Assembly: GCA_963760935.1 (NCBI GenBank)
Contig: CAVXFB010000008.1
Span: 1 to 64,000 of the forward strand
DNA: 64,000 nt
Reading direction: 5' to 3'
Source: CAVXFB01 sp963760935
Lineage (GTDB): Bacteria; Planctomycetota; Planctomycetia; Pirellulales; Thermoguttaceae
The notes beneath the pieces were generated by a model. It searched no databases. It was given only the letters and a program-made list of their open reading frames with translations, and had not been told where the DNA came from. Both the position numbers and the translations under genes were made by a program. Positions 52,937 to 61,747 of this stretch are shown piece by piece. Positions within the stretch are counted from its first letter, which is position 1; every line of letters begins with the position of its first letter.

Positions 52937-54250
52937 TCAGAACACGTAGCGATTCACGATGTTCTCGAACATTTCTTGGCGGCCGCTCTGATTGGGCTCG
53001 ACGTCGCCCTTGGCGAGCATATACTTTTCGAGCGATTCAAAGCCGTGTTTGCCGCCTTCGATTTCGGCCCCGACGCCGCGATCCCACGAACTGTAGCGAT
53101 CCTTCACTAAACCGTCTAGCACGCCATCGGCCAGCATGGCGGCGGCAATCTTCAGTCCTTTGGCGAACGTATCCATGCCCGCGATATGGGCGTAGAAAAG
53201 ATCGATTGGCTCGAAGCTCTCGCGGCGGACTTTGGCATCGAAGTTCAATCCGCCCGTGGTGAAGCCGCCATACTTCAGCACGATTCGCATAATGGCAGTC
53301 GTCTGATAGACGTCGGTCGGGAACTGGTCGGTATCCCAGCCCAACAGCAAGTCGCCGGTGTTCGCGTCGACCGAGCCCAAGAAGCCTTGCGATCCGGCGT
53401 ACTCCAACTCGTGCTCGACGGCGTGGCCAGCCAGCGTGGCGTGATTCGTTTCGATGTTCAGCTTCACGTAATCGGCCAGCCCATACGTGCGAAGGAAGTT
53501 GATGCAGGCCGCGCTGTCAAAATCGTACTGGTGTTTGGTTGGCTCCTTGGGCTTGGGCTCGAAATAGAATTGCCCCTGAAAGCCGATCTTCTTCGCGTAG
53601 TCGACGGCCATGTGGATGAAGGCGGCCAGATGCTCAAGCTCGCGCTTCATGTCGGTGTTCCACAGGCACATGTAGCCTTCGCGACCGCCCCAGAACGTGT
53701 AGCCGGCACCGCCCAATTCCTTGGTGACTTCCATGGCCTTTTTAACTTGCGCCGCGGCAAACGCGAACACGTCGGCATTGCAACTCGTGGCTGCGCCGTG
53801 TACGTAGCGCGGATTACTGAACAGATTCGCGGTGCCCCAGAGCAGCTTGATACCGGTGCGTTGCTGTTCTTCTTTGAGTGCCTTGACCACGGTATCGAGA
53901 TTCTTGTTGGTCTCGGCCAGCGTGGCGCCCTTCGGGGCAACGTCGCGGTCGTGAAAGCAGTAGAACGGCGCCCCAAGCTTCTCGATGAACTCGAAGGCGA
54001 CGCGAACGCGGCCGACGGCGTTCTCGATGCTCTCTTCCTTCGCCTCCCACGGCCGCTGCATGGTGCCCATGCCAAACGGATCGGCGCCGGTGCCGCGCAT
54101 CGTGTGCCAATAGGCCACGCTGAACCGCAGGTGGTCCTTCATCGGCTTGCCTTCGACCAACTCGTTCTCGTTGTAGTAGCGGAAGGCTAAGGGGTTCTTG
54201 GAATCGGGACCTTCGTACTTGATCTTCGTGATGTCCGGGAAGGCAGGCAT
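52937..54250 (-). CDS. xylA: Xylose isomerase
   Basis: Isomerises D-xylose to D-xylulose (and glucose to fructose), feeding the pentose phosphate pathway. The 437-residue length is that of the long class II enzymes. Characteristic segments are FCFHDRDVAPKGATL with the active-site His, GGAGYTFWGGREGYM, FYFEPKPKEPTKHQYDFD, ETNHATLAGHAVEHELEYA with metal ligands, and DANTGDLLLGWDTDQFPTD. No xylulokinase or regulator is adjacent. Confidence 0.96.
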   Translation of the reverse strand: MPAFPDITKIKYEGPDSKNPLAFRYYNENELVEGKPMKDHLRFSVAYWHTMRGTGADPFGMGTMQRPWEAKEESIENAVGRVRVAFEFIEKLGAPFYCFHDRDVAPKGATLAETNKNLDTVVKALKEEQQRTGIKLLWGTANLFSNPRYVHGAATSCNADVFAFAAAQVKKAMEVTKELGGAGYTFWGGREGYMCLWNTDMKRELEHLAAFIHMAVDYAKKIGFQGQFYFEPKPKEPTKHQYDFDSAACINFLRTYGLADYVKLNIETNHATLAGHAVEHELEYAGSQGFLGSVDANTGDLLLGWDTDQFPTDVYQTTAIMRIVLKYGGFTTGGLNFDAKVRRESFEPIDLFYAHIAGMDTFAKGLKIAAAMLADGVLDGLVKDRYSSWDRGVGAEIEGGKHGFESLEKYMLAKGDVEPNQSGRQEMFENIVNRYVF

Positions 54251-54398
54251 GGCTAGTGATCGGCAGTTAGTGGTTGGTAGGTAGTGGCAACGATCGCCGA
54301 CGATAAGCGATATGGTGGCCTAGAAACGGGAACTTGGCAAGTAGGAGATAGTCCGGTCCCAACCACGGGCTACTGCGTACCGACTGCCAGCCATGTCT

Positions 54399-56582
54399 TC
54401 ACCGCGGCCCGAGCGACTTGGCGCGGCGAACCATTTCCAGGAATTCGGCGCGGTAGCCGTGCAGGTCGGGGCCTTTCGACGCCGCGGCCATTTCCAGTAC
54501 GGCGTCATACGTGGCGCAGCCCTTGTGCTCCGAGCCGCGAAGCAACATGCCAAAAGCTGCCACCGAGGCGGCGAACTGAAAGTCTCGGCTGGCCTGCCCG
54601 ATCTTCTCGCCCGAGTCGACGACCGGGAATTCCAGCCGCTTGCTTGTTTCGGCCTCGGGGTCCTTGTAGCGGAGCTTGAGTGTCAACAACTCGCCGTTAA
54701 CGGGCTTCTCCACGCTCAGCTTCGCCGCCGCGTCTTGATACTTGAGTGGATCGACCGCCGGCACATCGACTTTCTGCCCAGACGGCACGAGTTCGTAGAG
54801 CGCCGTTACGGTGTGGCCGGCACCAATCTCGCCGGCGTCTTTCTTGTCGTCATTGAAATCTTCAGCGGCAAGCATTCGGTTTTCATAGCCGATTAGCCGA
54901 TACGAGGCTACCTGGGCCGGATTGAACTCGACCTGAATTTTGACGTCCTTGGCGATGGTCACCAGGGTGCCGCCCAACTGCCGGACAAGGACCTTGCGGG
55001 CTTCGGTCAGGCCATCGACGTACGCGTAGTTGCCATTGCCCTTGTCGGCAAGCTTCTCCATCATCGAGTCGTTCAGATTGCCGCGGCCGAAGCCGAGCAC
55101 GGAAAGAAACACGCCTGACTTGGCTTTCTCTTCCACCATCCGAACCAGATCGCCGGTGCTCGTGGTGCCGACGTTGAAATCGCCGTCAGTACACAACAAC
55201 ACACGATTCACGCCGCCGGGCACAAAGTTCTCTTTGGCGATGCGGTAGGCCAGCTCGATACCGGCCCCACCGTTGGTCGAGCCGCCAGCCTGAAGCTCAT
55301 CGAGCGCGGCGAGGATCTTTTCACGCTTCGAGCCGGGCGTGGAGGGAAGCACCAGGCCTTCGGAACCGGCGTATACCACGATCGCCACGCGGTCGTTGTC
55401 CCGAAGCTGCCTGGCAAGCATCTTCATGCCTGCTTTCAGTAGCGGCAACTTATCGGGCGAATCCATCGAGCCGGATACGTCCAACAGAAACACCAGATTG
55501 CACTCGGGCCGCGCTTCGCTGGGGATTTCCTTGCCCTTCAGCCCGATGCGGACCAGCCGATGGCCATCGGCCCAAGGGCAGGCGGCTACTTCAATGTGCG
55601 CCGCGAAGGGCACGTCATCTTTCGGCCCAGCGTAGTCGTAATCGAAGTAATTGACCAGTTCCTCGATCCGAACGGCGTCCGGCGGCGGCAGGCGGCCCTC
55701 GCTCAATAAGAATCGCCGCACGTTGGCGTACGCGGCCGTGTCGACATCGATCGAGAAGGTGGAGAGCGGATGGTCCTTCACTGCCTGGAACGCATTTTCC
55801 ACGAGCCGGTCATACTTATCACCACCGAGGCCGGGGCCCTGGCCGGAAGGCGATGAAAGGCCGAGTCGCTCCTCCTCTTCCTCTTGAACCACGATACGAG
55901 GGGTAACCATGAGCATGAGGTTGTCGCCCGGCTTAGGCTCGGCCGTGCTTTGTTCCTCGCGTGACCGCGTGTATTGCCGCGCGAACCATTGCCTGCCCTT
56001 TACGCTGGACTCCGTTGGCGGCAGGGCACTTTGGGCGGGCGTCGACGGTTGCCCGGAGGGATTCTTCCGCTGCGCGGTCAATTCACCCCAGCGCTTCGTC
56101 TCAGGAAAGTTGAGTGGCTCTCGCGATGAAGATGAAGAGGCAAGGTCTCCACTGGCGAGCTTGGTAGATTCACTGTCTTGCTCGCTGCGAGTCGCATCAT
56201 GTGGCGGCAAACTTGACATGTGATTACGAGCCTGTCCGAGTTGAAAATCTGAAACGGGCCCCGTCCTCGCAGATTCCAACTTATGAGCCACTTCGCGCGA
56301 CGACTCTCGTGCGGTGTACACGGCGGGGACCATCAGGCCGATGCCCACTGCCACTAGCACACACGCTGCGACGCCCATCAACGCCCACGAACGACGGCTG
56401 CGTTTCGACTTCTCCATGATTTGCTCCCTTGGCTGTGGTGAAACGTGAACTTGTTTCTCGACAGCGGCAAGGATTTTGGCTGAGAGGTCGGGCGGGGTCT
56501 CGCTCCCAAGTAGTTCGCGGAGCGCGCGATCCATAAGCCGATCGTTGAGATCTTCGTTCTTGGAATCGATGGGCGCGCTCAT
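54399..56582 (-). CDS. VWFA-domain protein (YfbK type) with membrane anchor
   Basis: A 727-residue protein encoded after an ECF sigma factor. The N-terminal 60 residues are cytoplasmic (LMDRALRELLGSETPPDLSA), followed by one transmembrane helix (WALMGVAACVLVAVGIGLMV). A vWF N-terminal region (HPLSTFSIDVDTAAYANVRR, RIEELVNYFDYDY) precedes the VWA domain with MIDAS motif VFLLDVSGSMDSPDKL (D-x-S-x-S). The DUF3520-like C-terminus has VEFNPAQVASYRLIGYENR and TALYELVPSG. The arrangement suggests an envelope protein controlled by the sigma factor, possibly holding it through the N-terminal part. Confidence 0.88.
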   Translation of the reverse strand: MSAPIDSKNEDLNDRLMDRALRELLGSETPPDLSAKILAAVEKQVHVSPQPREQIMEKSKRSRRSWALMGVAACVLVAVGIGLMVPAVYTARESSREVAHKLESARTGPVSDFQLGQARNHMSSLPPHDATRSEQDSESTKLASGDLASSSSSREPLNFPETKRWGELTAQRKNPSGQPSTPAQSALPPTESSVKGRQWFARQYTRSREEQSTAEPKPGDNLMLMVTPRIVVQEEEEERLGLSSPSGQGPGLGGDKYDRLVENAFQAVKDHPLSTFSIDVDTAAYANVRRFLLSEGRLPPPDAVRIEELVNYFDYDYAGPKDDVPFAAHIEVAACPWADGHRLVRIGLKGKEIPSEARPECNLVFLLDVSGSMDSPDKLPLLKAGMKMLARQLRDNDRVAIVVYAGSEGLVLPSTPGSKREKILAALDELQAGGSTNGGAGIELAYRIAKENFVPGGVNRVLLCTDGDFNVGTTSTGDLVRMVEEKAKSGVFLSVLGFGRGNLNDSMMEKLADKGNGNYAYVDGLTEARKVLVRQLGGTLVTIAKDVKIQVEFNPAQVASYRLIGYENRMLAAEDFNDDKKDAGEIGAGHTVTALYELVPSGQKVDVPAVDPLKYQDAAAKLSVEKPVNGELLTLKLRYKDPEAETSKRLEFPVVDSGEKIGQASRDFQFAASVAAFGMLLRGSEHKGCATYDAVLEMAAASKGPDLHGYRAEFLEMVRRAKSLGPR

Positions 56583-56597
56583 TGTTCAAACCTTCCT

Positions 56598-56673
56598 GTA
56601 GGGTGCGTGCTTGCACGCACCTCCGCATGGTCGCGGGTCCGTTGCGCCGCGTGCGTGCAAGCACGCACCCTAC
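56598..56673. repeat. Inverted repeat between ECF sigma and VWA genes
   Basis: GTAGGGTGCGTGC-TTGCACGCACC at the left and GCGTGCGTGCAAGCACGCACCC-TAC at the right are near-perfect inverted copies, each also internally palindromic (GTGCTTGCAC, GTGCAAGCAC). It fills most of the 100-bp gap between the two coupled genes and could attenuate expression of the downstream VWA gene. The unit resembles a dispersed intergenic repeat. Confidence 0.8.
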
Positions 56674-56682
56674 TTGTCTGGC

Positions 56683-57231
56683 TCATCGTCCCATTCTCCT
56701 CTCTACGCAGTCTCGCAGCACATCTCGGGCGCGACGCAGGAGCGTCTTGACGCCTTCGACGGCCAGCGTCAGCTCGGTGGCGATCTCGGCCCGGGTTGCC
56801 TGGTCGCGGTACTGAAGTTCCAAGGCCCGGCGTGTGCGAGGGCTGACGGCCACTTCCAGGCAGTGGCCCAGGGCGACCAGGTAGTCGTCCAGTCCGTCGT
56901 CGCCGGCCGCTTGGGCCCAGACCGCCTCGGCCGCATCGAGGTCGACCGACCGGGGCGAGTTGCCTTCCTTTCGCCGGGCCATGAGCAAGTGGTTGCGTGC
57001 CACGGTGCGAAGGTAGGCGGCTGTTTCCCTCGGCGATCGAAACTCGAACGGCTTGCGGAACACGGCCAAGAACGTCTCTTGAGTCATGTCGTCGGCCAAA
57101 GCCGGATCGCAACCGAGAAAGCGCAAGTACCGCCATACGCCGGCCTGGTGCGTCTGTACCAGGGCCGCCATGTCGGTTTGGCCGTCTGCGGTTGCCGCTG
57201 TCATGACCTTAGAGTGCATGGCCATGGGCAA
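56683..57231 (-). CDS. ECF-type RNA polymerase sigma factor
   Basis: About 175-182 residues. Region 2 includes LVQTHQAGVWRYLRFLGCDP, LADDMTQETFLAVFRKPFEF and TAAYLRTVARNHLLMARRKE. Region 4 is VSPRTRRALELQYRDQATRA and EIATELTLAVEGVKTLLRRA, with an HTH. The start may be 57231, 57219 or 57204 (MTAATADGQTD). It precedes the VWA membrane protein on the same strand, a common planctomycete pairing. Confidence 0.88.
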   Translation of the reverse strand: MPMAMHSKVMTAATADGQTDMAALVQTHQAGVWRYLRFLGCDPALADDMTQETFLAVFRKPFEFRSPRETAAYLRTVARNHLLMARRKEGNSPRSVDLDAAEAVWAQAAGDDGLDDYLVALGHCLEVAVSPRTRRALELQYRDQATRAEIATELTLAVEGVKTLLRRARDVLRDCVERRMGR

Positions 57232-57289
57232 AAGGGGTCGGAGAAATTTTCACTACTCCCGTCTCCCGTTGGGAGAGGGGGCTTGGCGC

Positions 57290-58096
57290 CTATTCGCTTT
57301 TTCGCCGCACGATCCAGTCGCCGAGCGTGGGCCAAAGCTGCGAGATAGCGAACAGCAGCCGGGCTTTACGGGGCACGATCAACTCAGGGCGGCGGCGCTC
57401 GCACGCCCGGAGGATGGCAGCAGCCAAACGTTGCGGCCGTATCGCGTGCACGCGCACTCCCGCACCGGGCGCGCGTGCCGCCTCGGGCACATCTTCCAAA
57501 CCTTCCAGCGGATACAGCCGGGCGTCTTTGCGCTCGACCGGCCCGGGACAGACTAGCAATACGTGCAGCCCTTGCGGGCCGAGTTCCAACCGCAACTGTT
57601 GCGAGTAGGCGGCCACGGCAAATTTCGTAGCCGGATAGGCGCCGACCCACCGTGCGGCCGATTTGGCCGCCAGCGATCCGATGTTTACCACGTGGCCGCG
57701 CTCGGGAAGCAAGAGCGGAACCGCAGCCCGCGTGCAGCGCACTAGCGCGATGAAGTTCAGCTCCATCAATTCGCGGAACTGGTCGGGCGTGGTATCGAGC
57801 ACCTTGCCTCGCGTCGAGCGGCCGGCGTTGTTGACCAGGACATCGAGCCGGCCGAAGTGATCGAGCACTTGCGAAAAGAGCCGATCAACATCTTCTTGCC
57901 GAGTGATGTCGGCCTGAACGCCGAGCACGTCTGCGCCGCGGGACTGCATTTCTTCGGCCGCACGCTGCACGGCATCGGCCTCGAGCCCGACGATGGCGAC
58001 CTTCGCGCCTGCCTCGGCGAAGGCATCAGCGATCACTCGCCCCAGCCCGCTGGAGCCACCGGTGACAAGGACAACTTTATTCTGCCAGAAAGCCAT
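57290..58096 (-). CDS. Short-chain dehydrogenase/reductase
   Basis: A 268-residue classical SDR. The cofactor motif is VLVTGGSSGLGRVIADAF (T-G-x-x-x-G-x-G). VLVNNAGRS and the catalytic tetrad segments follow: HVVNIGSLAAKSAARWVGAY with Ser, and YPATKFAVAAYSQQLR with Tyr and Lys. The C-terminal helix (RPELIVPRKARLLFAISQLW) is hydrophobic and may associate with membrane. It lies seven bases after the Gfo/Idh/MocA gene on the same strand, so both are probably cotranscribed. Substrate unknown. Confidence 0.9.
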   Translation of the reverse strand: MAFWQNKVVLVTGGSSGLGRVIADAFAEAGAKVAIVGLEADAVQRAAEEMQSRGADVLGVQADITRQEDVDRLFSQVLDHFGRLDVLVNNAGRSTRGKVLDTTPDQFRELMELNFIALVRCTRAAVPLLLPERGHVVNIGSLAAKSAARWVGAYPATKFAVAAYSQQLRLELGPQGLHVLLVCPGPVERKDARLYPLEGLEDVPEAARAPGAGVRVHAIRPQRLAAAILRACERRRPELIVPRKARLLFAISQLWPTLGDWIVRRKSE

Positions 58097-58102
58097 TCCG
58101 CC

Positions 58103-59440
58103 TTACACCCTGGGAATCTCGAAGCCGGACCGCGGCTGGCGGGCGAAAAAGGCAGCCGCTTGATCGTCGCCGACGATCTCTTCAGCTTTTGGGTCCCATT
58201 TGATTACCCGACCCAGTCGGGCGGCGATCGCACAGAGGTGGCACGTGTTCATCGTTTGCACGTGGCTGAAGACGTCGGAGACCGGCAGACCACCCTCACG
58301 AATACATCGGAAGAAATTGGCCTTGTGTTCCTCGAAGGGTTTGCCCTTGTAGAGACGCACCAGATCGTCGGGGCCGAACTTGCCCTCGTCCCATTTCTCT
58401 TCGATCGGTTTGCCGGTGATCTTTTCACGATTGACGAAGATCCGCCCCTTGGTCCCCTCGAAGAGAATGCCGTTGCGGCCGCGGCTGTCGACCGTCATTT
58501 CGAGGCCGTCGGCGAACTTGCACTTGATTGCGAACTCGTGCGCCGTGTTGTAGCAGTCGTCGACGGTCGGGTAGCCATTCTTCAGGGGCACGGGATGCTT
58601 GGCGTCGGTGCCGTCGATTTCGATCGGCCCCGCGCCTCGTTGGTCTTGACCGATGGCCCATTTGGCGATATCGACATGGTGGGCGCCCCAATCGGTGAAC
58701 TTGCCGCCCGCATATTCGTACCACCAACGGAACTCGTAGTGACAGCGCCGCTCGATATAGTTAACCATCGGCGTCTGCCCAAGCCAGAAGTTCCAATCGA
58801 GTTCCTTGGGCGGGGCAATCTTAGGGAAGGGGCCGCCGGTTGGACTGCCGTTGATCCCCACGGTGATCGTCTTGATGTCGCCCAGAAGTCCTTTCTGCAC
58901 CATGTTGACGGCCCGCAGGAACAGGTCGCGGGCGCCCCGCTGCTGTGTCCCGACGATGAAGGTCTTGTCGCGATACCTCTGGCAGGCGTTGCGAATCAAT
59001 TGGTTCTCTTCCAACGTGAGCGTCAACGGCTTCTCGCAGAAGACGTGCTTGCCGGCCTGCAACGCTTCGATGGCGATCTTTACGTGCCAGTGATCGACCG
59101 TAACGACGCTGACCACGTCGATGTCCTTCCGATCGAGAATCCGGCGATAGTCGCCGTAGGCGTCCGCCTTGCCCTGGCCAATTCTGGGACTGTGTCGTGC
59201 CTGTTCGGCGCGGCGCGAATCGACGTCGCAAACGGCGACGATCTGGCCGAAGGGAGCGAGGTCGGCCGCGTCGCCGCTGCCCTGGCCGCCCAGGCCGATG
59301 CAGCCGATACGCAGCCGCTCATTGGGCGACGTGCCTGCCAACACCGTTTGCCCCCCAACCAGATACGTGGCCATCGTGGTCGCCGCAGTTGCTGCCGCCG
59401 ACTTCCGCAGAAACTCGCGCCGAGAGTGTTGACGTTGCAT
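58103..59440 (-). CDS. Tat-exported Gfo/Idh/MocA family oxidoreductase
   Basis: A 445-residue NAD(P)-dependent sugar oxidoreductase. From ATG 59440 the N-terminus is a Tat signal (SRREFLRKSAAATAATTMAT). The Rossmann motif IGCIGLGGQGSGDAADL follows, then GKHVFCEKPLTLTLEE with the conserved Glu-Lys-Pro. The C-terminal domain has EFRWWYEYAGGKFTDWGAHH and DIAKWAIG, the planctomycete-type signature with a Trp-Gly-x-His. Such exported enzymes are greatly expanded in planctomycetes and are thought to act on sugars in the periplasm. The SDR gene follows on the same strand. Confidence 0.92.
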   Translation of the reverse strand: MQRQHSRREFLRKSAAATAATTMATYLVGGQTVLAGTSPNERLRIGCIGLGGQGSGDAADLAPFGQIVAVCDVDSRRAEQARHSPRIGQGKADAYGDYRRILDRKDIDVVSVVTVDHWHVKIAIEALQAGKHVFCEKPLTLTLEENQLIRNACQRYRDKTFIVGTQQRGARDLFLRAVNMVQKGLLGDIKTITVGINGSPTGGPFPKIAPPKELDWNFWLGQTPMVNYIERRCHYEFRWWYEYAGGKFTDWGAHHVDIAKWAIGQDQRGAGPIEIDGTDAKHPVPLKNGYPTVDDCYNTAHEFAIKCKFADGLEMTVDSRGRNGILFEGTKGRIFVNREKITGKPIEEKWDEGKFGPDDLVRLYKGKPFEEHKANFFRCIREGGLPVSDVFSHVQTMNTCHLCAIAARLGRVIKWDPKAEEIVGDDQAAAFFARQPRSGFEIPRV

Positions 59441-59917
59441 CGTTAGGGGCCTCGTAGACGTGTTGGGGCGACATGTAGATGATGTCGGGCAAGGCGAGAT
59501 GATCTTCCGCACAAAGTCCAATTCTATCATGGTACATTGGCCACGCCCCTGCGGCAACAGCCTGTCATATCCGACCCAGCTACGGTCCTGACTGGCAGCA
59601 AAGCCGAAATTCATGCAGCGCCGAGGCGCAAAACACAAGCAATCGCCTTTTGGCTGGGCTCCTTTCCTCAGCTTGCCACACCCTGCTGCCGGCAGCTTGG
59701 GCACGTACCGCTCACCTGTCCAATCGCGTACGACGGCAGGCCTGCGCCGCGATGCCGAGCAGGGCGACGCCCAATTGGTCGAAATGCGAAGGCTCAGGGC
59801 TCTTCAGGGGGAAAATCGTGCCCAAGTTGGCGGTCCCGCCGCGGTCGGCCGTTTTGATCCGGTTGGCGCGATAGTATAATAGGTGTGTGCGACGCTTGCG
59901 TCGCGTAAGGGACGAGC
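59441..59917. promoter_or_regulatory. Divergent intergenic region with candidate promoter for the kinase gene
   Basis: No gene is seen in these 477 bp. Near the kinase, TTGATC (59854-59859) and a perfect TATAAT (59875-59880) lie 15 bp apart, 38 bp before the ATG at 59918. Spacing is shorter than ideal. The promoter of the Gfo/Idh/MocA gene should lie near the left end but is not obvious. Confidence 0.45.
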
Positions 59918-61456
59918 ATGGGCGAGGCCAAAACTGCCGGATTTGTCGATCTGTTGCGACGCAGCGGTCTGGTCGAAAAGGACCAAATCGATGCGGTCGT
60001 GGCACAACAGGCGCAGCAGTTGGACGAAGATCGTCTGGCCGACGACGCCTTCATGGCCGACCGATTCGTCGAGACAGGCTTGATCACGCGCTGGCAGGCC
60101 GACAAGCTCCGCGAGGGCCGCCACCGAGGCTTCTTTCTCGGCAAGTACAAGTTGCTCGACCACCTTGGCACTGGCGGCATGAGCAGCGTGTACTTGGGCG
60201 AACACGTGCTCATGCAGCGCCGCGTCGCGATCAAGGTGTTGCCGGCCAATCGCGTGGCCGACACATCGTATCTCGCCCGCTTCCACCGCGAGGCACAGGC
60301 GGCCGCCGCCTTGGACCACCGCAACATCGTCCGGGCGTACGATGTCGACAACGACGGCAACACGCATTACCTGGTGATGGAGTATGTCGAGGGACGCGAC
60401 TTGCAGCACATGGTGGCCGAGGATGGTCCGTTGCCGTATGCCGCGGCCGCCGAGTACATCCGTCAAGCGGCCGAAGGTCTCGAACACGCCCACCAAGCCG
60501 GCCTAATTCACCGCGACGTCAAGCCCGGCAATTTGCTCTTGGATCGCCGCAACGTGATCAAGCTGCTCGATCTCGGTCTGGCCCGCTTCACGGACGAAGA
60601 CAGCGCCTCGCTCACGGTCGATTTCGACGAGAACGTGCTGGGCACAGCCGACTATCTGGCGCCGGAGCAAGCGTTGAATAGCCACGGGATCGACGCGCGG
60701 GCTGACGTCTATGCCTTGGGTTGTTCCATGTACTATCTGCTTACCGGCCATCCACCGTTCGTCGGCGGCACGTTGGCCCAGCGGTTGATGATGCATCAGA
60801 ACCAGCCGCCGCCAGACATCTGTGTCGATCGGCCGGACGCCCCCGCCGATCTCGTCGACATTTGTCTGAAGATGATGGCCAAAGAGCCGGAAGATCGTTA
60901 CGCTTCGGCGGCCGATGTGGCAACGGCGTTGTCCGGCTGGCTGATCACTCACGGCCATCCGCTGGTCGGTGGCAATGCCGTCGGGGTGTTGTCTGGGGCA
61001 TACGCCTATGCGGGTTCATCGCTGCCAGTGCGAACGGTGATCCCGCCGCCGGTGCGAAAGCCGCTGCCGGGTTCGTCGTTGCCGTGGCGCGACGCCAGTG
61101 AGATGCCGCGCCCGCCCGGTATGCCTCCGCTGCCAAGTGAGCGCTGGCCCGACGATACGGCCTCCGATCTGAAACACGCCACTGTGAAAGGGAAGATCAA
61201 GCCGCCGCCCGTGAATTCGTTGAAGGAAGAGTCGGTCGCCACGGCGAGCGGCGCCGCCATTGTCGTGCCCCAGGGCGAGCCGGAATGCCTGCCGCAGTTC
61301 TCCGGCTTGCGGCCCGCGCGTTCACCGCACCAAGTGCGGGTGGCGGCTTATCTTGCACGGCGCAATCGGGCCACTCAGCGGCGCTGGCTTGTCGCGATCA
61401 TTGGCGCCGTGCTGGCGTCGCTAACGATCCTGGCTTTCTGGTACATGGCCGTCTGA
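59918..61456 (+). CDS. Ser/Thr protein kinase with C-terminal membrane helix
   Basis: A 512-residue Hanks-type kinase. An N-terminal helical region of 75 residues (FVDLLRRSGLVEKDQIDAVV) precedes the kinase domain. The domain has the Gly loop HLGTGGMSSVYLG, the Lys in VAIKVLP, the catalytic loop IHRDVKPGNLLL, a DFG equivalent DLGLAR (Leu for Phe, common here), and TADYLAPEQAL. After a Pro-rich linker (VIPPPVRKPLPGSSLP) one transmembrane helix closes the protein (WLVAIIGAVLASLTILAFWY). The kinase faces the cytoplasm and has almost no external domain. Confidence 0.94.
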   Translation: MGEAKTAGFVDLLRRSGLVEKDQIDAVVAQQAQQLDEDRLADDAFMADRFVETGLITRWQADKLREGRHRGFFLGKYKLLDHLGTGGMSSVYLGEHVLMQRRVAIKVLPANRVADTSYLARFHREAQAAAALDHRNIVRAYDVDNDGNTHYLVMEYVEGRDLQHMVAEDGPLPYAAAAEYIRQAAEGLEHAHQAGLIHRDVKPGNLLLDRRNVIKLLDLGLARFTDEDSASLTVDFDENVLGTADYLAPEQALNSHGIDARADVYALGCSMYYLLTGHPPFVGGTLAQRLMMHQNQPPPDICVDRPDAPADLVDICLKMMAKEPEDRYASAADVATALSGWLITHGHPLVGGNAVGVLSGAYAYAGSSLPVRTVIPPPVRKPLPGSSLPWRDASEMPRPPGMPPLPSERWPDDTASDLKHATVKGKIKPPPVNSLKEESVATASGAAIVVPQGEPECLPQFSGLRPARSPHQVRVAAYLARRNRATQRRWLVAIIGAVLASLTILAFWYMAV

Positions 61457-61747
61457 TGTCCGTGTCGCTCATGACGGTGGCGTAGGCAGGGCTGTCTGAC
61501 CAGACATTCACGCTTGTCCCATCTCTCGGCATTCGTCCTAAATGGGGAGCGAAAAATGCCAAGGGTATGCGCGTCAATCTTTGCGCGAGCGCTACAAACG
61601 GCGGTTTTTGGGCGGTCTGGGGCGCCCTTGGGCAAGTTAGGATGCCTTTGCGCCAAGGTGCCGAGAATATCATTTCGACCGGACTTTCCGTCGAATCACT
61701 AGAAGTGTGCTAGGGCGTTTGTTTCATTTAGACAAGGGGGACACGTC

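Noticed and set aside
57857..59446. A 529-residue plus-strand ORF opposite the SDR and Gfo/Idh/MocA genes
   Set aside because: The minus strand carries two proteins with clear motifs; the long antisense frame is a by-product of high-GC codon use.
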